Part shown: piece by piece, positions 9,774 to 18,091 of the stretch
Position numbering within the stretch: the stretch's first letter is position 1
How the letters are laid out: each line of letters begins with the position of its first letter
From: JBEKYD01 sp052148435
Lineage (GTDB): Bacteria; Acidobacteriota; Terriglobia; Bryobacterales; Bryobacteraceae
DNA length: 64,000 bases
Assembly: GCA_052148435.1 (NCBI GenBank)
Contig: JBKQIF010000055.1
Coordinates: forward strand, 1 to 64,000
Direction of reading: 5' to 3'
Program-made: the position numbers and the translations under genes
Notes under the pieces: model-generated
What the model saw: the letters and a program-made list of their open reading frames with translations, nothing else
Databases searched by the model: none
What the model was told of the DNA's origin: nothing

Positions 9774-10412
9774 GTGAGCCTTTTTCGGCTATTGGTCGGA
9801 TTAGTAGCGGTGTCGGCGCTCTCCGCCGATGCCAACCTGGATGCCCTGCTCAACCGGGTCGAAGTCCGCTACAACCGCGCTCGAACTCTTCAAGTCCTTT
9901 TTAATGAACAATATTTGCGGCCCGGCGTGGGCCAGAAGGTGGAGAGCGGGACGCTGGCATTGCGCAAGCCCGGGCGCATGCGGTGGGATTACCGGAAACC
10001 CGCAGGCAAGCTCGCCGTCTCCGACGGGAAGTTCCTCTACCTTTACGACCCGGAACAAAATCAAGCCCAGCGTTTTAAGATGCAGGATACCGAAGACCTG
10101 CGCGCGCCGCTCGCCTTCCTGCTCGGTAAGCTGCACTTTCAAAAGGAGTTCAAGAACATTCAGGGGCGCCCGGAAGGCGCCGGCGCCGCCACGCGCATCA
10201 CAGCCCAACCCCAAGGCGATAATCTCCCCTACTCCGCGGTGGAATTCCTGGTAACTCCCGAGGGCCGGATTCAAGAGGTGAAAGTGACGTCGTTCGATCG
10301 CTCGGTTCTGGACTACACCTTTACCGAGGAAAAAATGGACCCGCTCCTCGGCGACCGCCTGTTCCAGTTCCAGCTTCCGCCAGGCGCGCAGTTGACCGAA
10401 GGTGGACAGTAA
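9774..10412 (+). CDS. lolA: Outer-membrane lipoprotein carrier LolA
   Basis: Periplasmic chaperone of 212 residues that ferries lipoproteins from the LolCDE exporter to the outer membrane. A short hydrophobic leader (residues 3-18) precedes the LolA fold; the segments LRKPGRMRWDYRKP and KFLYLYDPEQNQ are typical of the family, as is the later LGDRLFQFQLPPGAQ. The start is GTG 9774; no in-frame ATG exists before the domain. It lies only 3 bases upstream of the gspF-like gene and is probably the first gene of the pilus/secretion operon, which is unusual company for lolA. Confidence 0.88.
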   Translation: MSLFRLLVGLVAVSALSADANLDALLNRVEVRYNRARTLQVLFNEQYLRPGVGQKVESGTLALRKPGRMRWDYRKPAGKLAVSDGKFLYLYDPEQNQAQRFKMQDTEDLRAPLAFLLGKLHFQKEFKNIQGRPEGAGAATRITAQPQGDNLPYSAVEFLVTPEGRIQEVKVTSFDRSVLDYTFTEEKMDPLLGDRLFQFQLPPGAQLTEGGQ

Positions 10413-10415
10413 GCC

Positions 10416-11621
10416 ATGGCCGATTTTGTGCTCAAGTATGCCGATGTCCGCGGCCAGATCCATCAGCAGGTGGTGACCGGCGGTTCCGAAAAAGAGCTCC
10501 GCGACCGGTACACGCAGCAAGGTTTTCTGGTTTATTCCGTACAAGCAAGATCGGGCGTTGCGGCCGCCACCGGTGGTTTCCGGTCGAAGAAGCTCAACAT
10601 GGAGCGCTTCCTGATCTTCAATCAGCAGTTCGTCACCCTGGTCCGGGCCGGCCTGCCGATTCTGAAAGGGTTGGATTTGCTGGCCGACCGCCTGACCGAC
10701 GTCAAGCTGGGGCCGCACATCCGCGGCGTTCGGGACGAAGTGAAGGGGGGCACGCTACTCTCCGAAGCCTTCCGAGCGCAGGGGATCTTCCCCAAGATCT
10801 ACGTCTCTTCGGTCATGGCCGGCGAAAAAAGCGGCAGCCTGACGGAAGTGCTGGATCGTTACATCGCCTACCAGAAGCTGGCGCTGGCGGTTCGCAAGAA
10901 GGTGATTGTTTCGCTGATGTATCCCTGCGTTCTGTTGGTGTTGGTGATCGCGCTGATGGTGTTTCTGGTGACCTACGTGGTACCCACCTTCGCCACCCTC
11001 TACAGCACCATGCAGGCGCAATTGCCGGAGATGACCGTAATCCTGATCGCCGTCGGCACCACGACGCGCAAGTACATTCTGGAGTTCGCCGGCGGTCTGG
11101 TGGTGGCGATTGTGGGCTTTCGCTGGTGGTCGCGGCGCGCGGGTGCGCGCGAGCGCCTGGACCGCATCAAGATGAAATTGCCGGTGTTCGGCGATATCTG
11201 GCTGAAGTATCAGGTGGCCCAACTCGCGCGTATCCTCAGCACCCTGCTTTCCGGCGGCATTCCCCTGGTTCAGGGCATGGAGACGGCGGCGGATTCCATG
11301 TCCACGCCGCTGCTCCAGCGGGCGGTGGAGAGGGCCGGCAAGAGCGTGCGCGAAGGCCAGCCGCTCTCGTCTTCGCTGCAGGCTTCCAAGTTCTTTCCGC
11401 CGCTGGCCATCGATATGATCGAGGTGGGCGAATCCACCGGCGCTCTGCCGGCCATGCTCAACAGCGTGGCCGAGTTTTTCGAGGAAGACGTGAACACCCG
11501 CATGACCGCGACCCTCTCGCTTATCGAGCCGGCCATCATGCTGGTGATGGGATCGTTTGTGGCCTTCGTATTGATCGCGCTGTATCTGCCGATCTTTTCT
11601 TTGGCGGACAGCATTCGCTGA
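10416..11621 (+). CDS. gspF: Type II secretion/type IV pilus inner-membrane protein (GspF/PilC)
   Basis: Polytopic inner-membrane platform protein of 401 residues that couples the assembly ATPase to the pseudopilus. Two GspF domains are visible, at about 60-190 (starting MERFLIFNQQFVTLVRAGLP) and 265-390 (LARILSTLLSGGIPLVQG), with membrane segments near 160-190, 210-240 and 370-395. An N-terminal cytosolic segment precedes the first domain. The ATPase gene follows after 6 bases. No secretin or prepilin peptidase gene is in the window, so pilus and secretion functions cannot be separated. Confidence 0.93.
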   Translation: MADFVLKYADVRGQIHQQVVTGGSEKELRDRYTQQGFLVYSVQARSGVAAATGGFRSKKLNMERFLIFNQQFVTLVRAGLPILKGLDLLADRLTDVKLGPHIRGVRDEVKGGTLLSEAFRAQGIFPKIYVSSVMAGEKSGSLTEVLDRYIAYQKLALAVRKKVIVSLMYPCVLLVLVIALMVFLVTYVVPTFATLYSTMQAQLPEMTVILIAVGTTTRKYILEFAGGLVVAIVGFRWWSRRAGARERLDRIKMKLPVFGDIWLKYQVAQLARILSTLLSGGIPLVQGMETAADSMSTPLLQRAVERAGKSVREGQPLSSSLQASKFFPPLAIDMIEVGESTGALPAMLNSVAEFFEEDVNTRMTATLSLIEPAIMLVMGSFVAFVLIALYLPIFSLADSIR

Positions 11622-11627
11622 AGCGTT

Positions 11628-13253
<1,626 letters not shown>

Positions 13254-13265
13254 GGACCAGGGACA

Positions 13266-14168
13266 ATGCTCGACAGGCTCAAGTCATGGATCCGCGATCC
13301 GCTGCCGTCCATGGCCTTTGAAATTTCCGAAGCCGGGATTGCGGCCGCGCGTATCGGTTCGCGCGCCGAGCTGGATTTCGCCCCGCTCCCGGCGGGCACC
13401 CTGGCCGTATCGCCGCTGAACGACAACGTGATCGAACCCGACCGGTTCGCCGCCGCGGTGAACACCCTTGCCAGCCGCCAGTCCGGGCGCAGGCGGCGCG
13501 AGGTGGCCCTGATCCTTCCCGACTTCAGCACCCGCATCGCGGTTCTGGATTTCGATTCCTTCCCCGCCAAGGCCGAAGAGCAGGTCGCTCTGGTTCGCTT
13601 TCGCATGAAACGCAGCGTGCCCTTCGACGTGGAGGCGGCCGCGGTCAGTTACTGGGCGCAGAACGCGAGCGACCACGCCAAAGGCGCCAAGAGATTGGAT
13701 GTGGTGGTGGTGGTGGCGCCGCTCGAAATCGTGGCCCCCTTCGAGGCGCCGTTTCGCGCCGCCGGCCTGGTGCCGGGCCTGGTCACGCCCTCGGCCATCG
13801 CCGCGCTGGAACTGGCGCCGGAGGCCGGCCTGAGCGTGACGGCCAAGCTCTCCGGCCGCTTCCTGACCGTGCTGGTGCGCGACCGCGGCATCCTCAAGCT
13901 GGTGCGCTGTCTCGACGTGCCCTCCCAAAGCCTGGAAGATATCGCCGCCGTGCTGCTGCCCACCTTCGTGTACACGGAAGACAATCTGGGCGGCCGCGCC
14001 GAAAAGCTGCTGCTGTGCGGACTCGGTCCCAACTCCGAGGAGGCCGCCAGAATCCTGGGCGAACAAGCCGGCGTAGAGGCCGAAGTGCTCCATTCGCCGC
14101 TGGGCGCGCCCAGCGAAACCAATGCCGGCCTGCTGGGCTACCTGCGGTCGATCGCGAGGAACAATTGA
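13266..14168 (+). CDS. pilM: PilM-like actin-fold pilus assembly protein
   Basis: Protein of 300 residues corresponding to PilM, or the cytosolic half of GspL: an actin-like ATPase-fold protein that binds the N-terminus of PilN. The opening segment MAFEISEAGIAAARI and the later VALILPDFSTRIAVLDFDSF and RFRMKRSVPFDVE are characteristic. It lacks a membrane segment, which fits PilM rather than full-length GspL. It lies 12 bases after the ATPase gene. A 283-base repeat-containing gap separates it from pilN, to which pilM is normally directly coupled. Confidence 0.85.
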   Translation: MLDRLKSWIRDPLPSMAFEISEAGIAAARIGSRAELDFAPLPAGTLAVSPLNDNVIEPDRFAAAVNTLASRQSGRRRREVALILPDFSTRIAVLDFDSFPAKAEEQVALVRFRMKRSVPFDVEAAAVSYWAQNASDHAKGAKRLDVVVVVAPLEIVAPFEAPFRAAGLVPGLVTPSAIAALELAPEAGLSVTAKLSGRFLTVLVRDRGILKLVRCLDVPSQSLEDIAAVLLPTFVYTEDNLGGRAEKLLLCGLGPNSEEAARILGEQAGVEAEVLHSPLGAPSETNAGLLGYLRSIARNN

Positions 14169-14178
14169 GGAGGAAAGC

Positions 14179-14451
14179 AGCCGGAAGCCGGAAGCCGGAA
14201 GCCGGAATCTGGCGCACGCACTGGTGCGCGCCGCGTCGAGAGTTATCTCAACGCCCGCCTCAGTTCGGAGGTATGCCAACCGCCTGTTGCGACACACCGG
14301 CGAGCCCTTCCTGGCAGAAGGAATCCCATGATCGCCCCGATTCCGACGCCAGGTCAGGGCAGGTTTGGCCGGCGCTCCGCGGGCCTTTCCCGGCCGGGCG
14401 CAGGCGTCGAGACGAGTCTCGACGCGGCACGCACGAGTGCGTGCGCCACGT
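14179..14451. repeat. Composite palindromic repeat element between pilM and pilN
   Basis: The gap holds four tandem copies of CCGGAAG (14181-14207), then two inverted copies of a 46-base two-hairpin unit: left 14210-14255 and right 14403-14449. Each unit has one hairpin built on GCACGCAC/GTGCGTGC and another on GTCGAGA/TCTCGAC. The right unit ends three bases before the pilN ATG. The same unit pair is found at 40769-40909. The layout resembles a REP/BIME pair. Confidence 0.85.
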
Positions 14452-15018
14452 ATGAAGATCCCGATCAATCTCGCCAGCCAGCCGTTCCGCCGCGACCGGG
14501 CCATGTTTCTGGCCTCGTTCGGCGTGTCGTTGCTGCTGGCGGCGACGCTCGGCGCGCTGCTCTACCTGGCGCGCGCCGACCGCGCCGAACGCGCCGAATT
14601 GAGCCGCGAGGTCGATCGTCTGCGCGCGCAGGTTAGTGCCGCCTCGGCCGATCAGTCCCGCCTGGACAGCGTTCTCCGCCAGCCCGTCAACGCCCAGGTG
14701 GTCGAGCGCAGCGTCTTCCTGAACGACCTCATTTATCACAAATCCGTCAGTTGGAGCCGCTTGTTCAGCGACCTCGAACAGACCGTGCCGGGCAGCGTAC
14801 AGATCCTCTCGCTCCACCCGACGGTGGACAACGAAAACCAGGTCACGCTGGACATGACCGTGGGAGCGCAGTCTCCGCTGGCGCTGATCGAGCTGCTCAA
14901 GGCGCTCGAAGAATCCCCGCGCTTCGGAAAGGTCTACAACCACTCCATGCTGCCGCCGACCCAGGCCGAACCGCTCAACCGCTGCCGCATCACGGTGAAT
15001 TATGCCCAGAAGCTTTAA
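14452..15018 (+). CDS. pilN: PilN-like pilus assembly protein
   Basis: Inner-membrane protein of 188 residues matching PilN, the partner of PilM and PilO. It opens with the family motif MKIPINLASQPFRRDR, followed by one membrane helix (about 20-42) and a periplasmic coiled coil and ferredoxin-like domain. The frame stays open upstream into the palindromic repeat, but ATG 14452 gives the conserved N-terminus that contacts PilM, so the longer version is rejected. No Shine-Dalgarno sequence precedes this ATG because the repeat runs up to it. The gene overlaps pilO by 17 bases. Confidence 0.87.
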   Translation: MKIPINLASQPFRRDRAMFLASFGVSLLLAATLGALLYLARADRAERAELSREVDRLRAQVSAASADQSRLDSVLRQPVNAQVVERSVFLNDLIYHKSVSWSRLFSDLEQTVPGSVQILSLHPTVDNENQVTLDMTVGAQSPLALIELLKALEESPRFGKVYNHSMLPPTQAEPLNRCRITVNYAQKL

Positions 15019-15601
15019 GTTGGCCGGGCTGGGGCTGGCGTGGAACGACCCGCGCCTCGCCATGCGCGTGCTCATCGGCATCCTGTTGGCCGCCAACCTG
15101 TGGGCCGCGGTGGAGGCTTTCCGGCCTTTCGGCGGGTCGGTGGAAGACCTGGAGCGGCGGCGCGCCGAACTGAGCCGGCAACAGATCGATCTCGATGCCC
15201 GAGTGGCGCTTTCCCGGAAACTGACCGAGAAAACCCAGTCCGCCCGCCAGGAAGGCGACCGTTTCATCGAAAAATATTTCATCGATGCGCGCACCTCGGC
15301 ATCCGACATTACCGAAGCCCTGTATCAGGCGGCTACCGAGGCCGGCGTGCAAGTTCTTCCCACCAGCTACGACCTGCAGTCGCTGGAGGGTTCCGACTCG
15401 CTGCAGATGTTGACCGTGACGGCGGGCTACGAAGGCAGTTACCAGAATCTCACCAAGCTCATCAACCTGCTCGACAAGTCGCGCCGGCTATTCATTATCG
15501 AGAGCATGCAGACGGCCGCGCCCCAGCAGAACGGGCAGAAGCTCACCATCCAGTTGAAGATCGACGCCTTCATCCGGGGAGCCGCGGAGGGGACGCTGTG
15601 A
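15002..15601 (+). CDS. pilO: PilO-like pilus assembly protein
   Basis: Protein of 199 residues with one N-terminal membrane helix (about 20-40), a coiled coil (about 45-85) and a C-terminal ferredoxin-like domain, the PilO/GspM layout. It forms the inner-membrane alignment complex with PilN. The start at ATG 15002 lies inside the end of pilN and its stop overlaps the next gene's GTG as GTGA, so the genes are translationally coupled. Confidence 0.82.
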   Translation: MPRSFKLAGLGLAWNDPRLAMRVLIGILLAANLWAAVEAFRPFGGSVEDLERRRAELSRQQIDLDARVALSRKLTEKTQSARQEGDRFIEKYFIDARTSASDITEALYQAATEAGVQVLPTSYDLQSLEGSDSLQMLTVTAGYEGSYQNLTKLINLLDKSRRLFIIESMQTAAPQQNGQKLTIQLKIDAFIRGAAEGTL

Positions 15602-16335
15602 AACTGGGCATCGAAAACAAAAAGGGCGTGTGGGCGCTGAGTGTGCTGACGCTGGGCCTCGGCTACGCCTTTTACGACAACGTGATCGACACCGGCCCGT
15701 CCACTTCCGCGGTTACGCGCACCGCACCGCCGCCGGCTGCCGCACCACTGGCAGCGCCGCCCGCGGTGGCGTCCCCCGCGGCGTCTTCGGTTTCCGCCAC
15801 CGATTCGGCCGCGCCCGCACCATCGCGCGGCAATCGCAACCGATCCGGCGAGTTCCATCCGATCGTGCACGCCAAGAGGCCCGAAGACCGCATGGATACC
15901 GCCAATGTGGACCCCACTTTGCAGCTCGACCTGCTGGCGAAGCTCCAGGGCGTCCCGGCCGCCGGCGACGGGCGCAATCTGTTTGCGATCGGCGCGGAGA
16001 CCGCGAAACTGCCTGGAGGGCCCGAACCCAAGGTCGTTATACAGCGCCCGAAGATCATCGGGCCGCCGCCACCGCCACCGCCGCCCGGGCCAGCGCCTCC
16101 CGAGCCGCTGCCGCCCATCAACTTTAAGTACTATGGCTTCTCCACGGTGCGCAAAGACGGCCGGAAGGCGGCGTTCTTCCTGGCAAACGACGTTATCCTG
16201 ATCAAATCCGAAGGCGACATAGTGGCCGGCAGCTACAAGCTGATCCGCATCGACCGGGCCACCGCCGTGGTGGAAGATATCAAGTCCAAGCGTCAGCAGA
16301 CGGTTGTGCTGGCCGAGGAGGCGCAGCAAGGCTGA
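15598..16335 (+). CDS. PilP/GspC-like periplasmic linker protein
   Basis: Protein of 245 residues with an N-terminal membrane anchor (about 10-28), an Ala/Pro-rich linker, a polyproline stretch near 155-170 and a C-terminal beta domain starting at FKYYGFSTVRKDGRKAAFF. The layout fits PilP or the homology region of GspC, which connects the inner-membrane complex to the secretin. The start is GTG 15598, overlapping the pilO stop; the longer open frame upstream is a shadow of pilO. Function is assigned mainly from order and architecture. Confidence 0.72.
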   Translation: MKLGIENKKGVWALSVLTLGLGYAFYDNVIDTGPSTSAVTRTAPPPAAAPLAAPPAVASPAASSVSATDSAAPAPSRGNRNRSGEFHPIVHAKRPEDRMDTANVDPTLQLDLLAKLQGVPAAGDGRNLFAIGAETAKLPGGPEPKVVIQRPKIIGPPPPPPPPGPAPPEPLPPINFKYYGFSTVRKDGRKAAFFLANDVILIKSEGDIVAGSYKLIRIDRATAVVEDIKSKRQQTVVLAEEAQQG

Positions 16336-16336
16336 A

Positions 16337-18073
16337 ATGCTACTAACGCGGAACCGGTCCTGGAAAACCAGGTGGGACAGACGATCGTTTTTGGCCGCCC
16401 GTCACGAGGTTGTGGCGGGGCGAGGACTGACAGACCACGAAAAACGATGGTCTGTCCCACCTCTGCCGTCCGTCAGACGACGGAAAGCGGCCGTCCGTCC
16501 GACCAAGAAGGGGGAAGAAGGCGGCTACGCGCTGCTGTTTGTGCTGCTGATGGCAGCGGTGATCGCCATCTCGCTCTACAAACAGTTGCCGCGGGTGGCA
16601 TTCGACACGCAGCGGCAGAAGGAGCAGATGCTGATCGAGCGCGGCGGGCAGTACAAACGCGCCATCCAGATCTTTCTCCGCACCAACAACAGCACGCGCT
16701 GGCCCGCCACCATCGACGAGCTGGAAAGCTTCAACGGCAAGCGCTACCTGCGGCACCGCTACAAAGACCCGATGACGGGCAAGGACGTATGGCGCCTGGT
16801 GCATATCGCCAACGGCATACTCACCGATTCGGTCCTGACCAGGCCCAAGCAGACGACCGATCAGACCAACGCCACGGATCAGAGGCAGTACCTGACCCAA
16901 CTGGCCAGTATCGGCAGCCAGGCCAATCAGGATAACGGGCAGCAAAACACCAGTGCGACGAACCGCCGGCGCGCCAGCGAGGGCGGCGCGCAGCTTGGTC
17001 CCGACGGACAGCCGATTCCACCCACCGGCACGCAGCCCGGAGGCCCAGGCGTGCCCGGCGCTCCCACGGATCCGAATGCGCCCGGGAATTCGAATACCAC
17101 GGCCAACGGCTCGCCGTTTCCCCCCGGCATACCTGGGGGCATGCCTGGTATGCCGGGCCTTCCCGGGCAGATACCCGGCGGCCAGGCCGGCGGCGGCTTC
17201 CAGAGCGGCACGGCGTCCGGGACCTCGTCCGGCAATTCTTCCAGTTCAAACAGCAGCTCCGGATCGGGTTACATGAGCGCGCTGCCCAGCATGGGCTCCG
17301 GTTCCTCGTCATCCACCGGGGGCAGCGCGGGAGCACCGGTAAATTCGCAGGTTGGCGGCGTATCTCCCAACTCCATGGCGTCCGGCGCGAGCGGCAATGC
17401 ACCGGGCTATGGCCAGCCGGGAATGAGCATCTCGCCACAATCCCAATCGGCGGCGGCCGGGCTGATCGGCGGCTTGCTGACGCAACCGCGGCCGGGCGGC
17501 TTGTCGGGTCTTTCCGGACAAGCGCAGGGCCAGGTAATTGGCGGAGGCATCGCCGGCGTGGCCAGCAAGGTCAAGGGCTTGAGCATCATGGTGTACGGCG
17601 ACCGCACGGATTACTCGGAGTGGGAATTCAATTGGGATCCGACCAAGTGGGCGCCGCCGCCCAATCCTAACCAGAGCACGGTCGGCACGCCCATGTCGCA
17701 GGTGGCCTCGACCGCCGGATCGGGAGCCACGGCCAACACGACAACGTCCAACAGTTTCTCGGCCAACGGGGCGACGCCCAACGGATCGGCTTTCGGCGCA
17801 GGCAACGGAACAGGGACGACCAGCGGCTTTGGGAACGGCAGCTTTTCGAGCGGCACGACGACGAGCGGCTCTGGGAACGGCGGCTTTTCGAGCGGCACGA
17901 CGACCAGCGGCTCTGGGAACGGCGGCTTTTCGAGCGGCGGCTCTTTCAATGGCACGACGACCAATGGCACGACGGCGGGTGGGACCACCCCTGGCGGCAC
18001 TGGATCTCAAACCTCGATGAGCGGTTTCGGCGCGGGCGGTTTGCCGCCGAGTATCCGTCCCGGGGCGCCGTAA
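16337..18073 (+). CDS. Pseudopilin-like type II secretion protein with Gly/Ser-rich tail
   Basis: The core (about residues 58-165) has a prepilin-like segment EEGGYALLFVLLMAAVIAIS followed by an amphipathic helix and a short domain with RWPATIDELESF and YKDPMTGKDVW, resembling GspG-type pseudopilins. After it comes a Gly/Ser/Thr/Asn-rich tail of about 400 residues. ATG 16337 would add some 55 basic residues before the prepilin motif; most of that stretch is encoded by a palindromic repeat (16371-16461). GTG 16412 is an alternative start, and no good start lies after the repeat. The usual FTLxE cleavage motif is replaced by YALLF, so processing by prepilin peptidase is uncertain. The gene is last in the operon. 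Confidence 0.7.
   Translation: MLLTRNRSWKTRWDRRSFLAARHEVVAGRGLTDHEKRWSVPPLPSVRRRKAAVRPTKKGEEGGYALLFVLLMAAVIAISLYKQLPRVAFDTQRQKEQMLIERGGQYKRAIQIFLRTNNSTRWPATIDELESFNGKRYLRHRYKDPMTGKDVWRLVHIANGILTDSVLTRPKQTTDQTNATDQRQYLTQLASIGSQANQDNGQQNTSATNRRRASEGGAQLGPDGQPIPPTGTQPGGPGVPGAPTDPNAPGNSNTTANGSPFPPGIPGGMPGMPGLPGQIPGGQAGGGFQSGTASGTSSGNSSSSNSSSGSGYMSALPSMGSGSSSSTGGSAGAPVNSQVGGVSPNSMASGASGNAPGYGQPGMSISPQSQSAAAGLIGGLLTQPRPGGLSGLSGQAQGQVIGGGIAGVASKVKGLSIMVYGDRTDYSEWEFNWDPTKWAPPPNPNQSTVGTPMSQVASTAGSGATANTTTSNSFSANGATPNGSAFGAGNGTGTTSGFGNGSFSSGTTTSGSGNGGFSSGTTTSGSGNGGFSSGGSFNGTTTNGTTAGGTTPGGTGSQTSMSGFGAGGLPPSIRPGAP
16371..16461. repeat. Inverted repeat inside coding sequence (family B)
   Basis: The arms GGTGGGACAGACGATCGTTT at 16371-16390 and the complementary run at 16440-16461 match at 21 of 22 positions. 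Degenerate pieces continue to about 16500 (CCGTCCGTCAGACGACGGAAA). The same family occurs at 42387-42420 and 44195-44227. The whole stretch is in frame with the pseudopilin-like gene. Confidence 0.8.
17827..17945 (+). repeat. 42-bp tandem repeat in the pseudopilin-like tail
   Basis: About 2.6 copies of a 42-base unit encode NGGFSSGTTTSGSG. The unit length is a multiple of three, so copy-number change would lengthen or shorten the Gly/Ser tail without breaking the frame. Confidence 0.8.
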
Positions 18074-18091
18074 CGTGTCCCGTAGCGGCGC

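Noticed and set aside
14181..14207. CCGGAAG tandem copies as a possible phage or replication iteron
   Set aside because: Only four copies in an otherwise repeat-filled operon gap, with no initiator gene nearby.
17827..17945. Possible CRISPR-like repeat series
   Set aside because: Direct tandem coding repeats without spacers, inside a Gly/Ser-rich protein.
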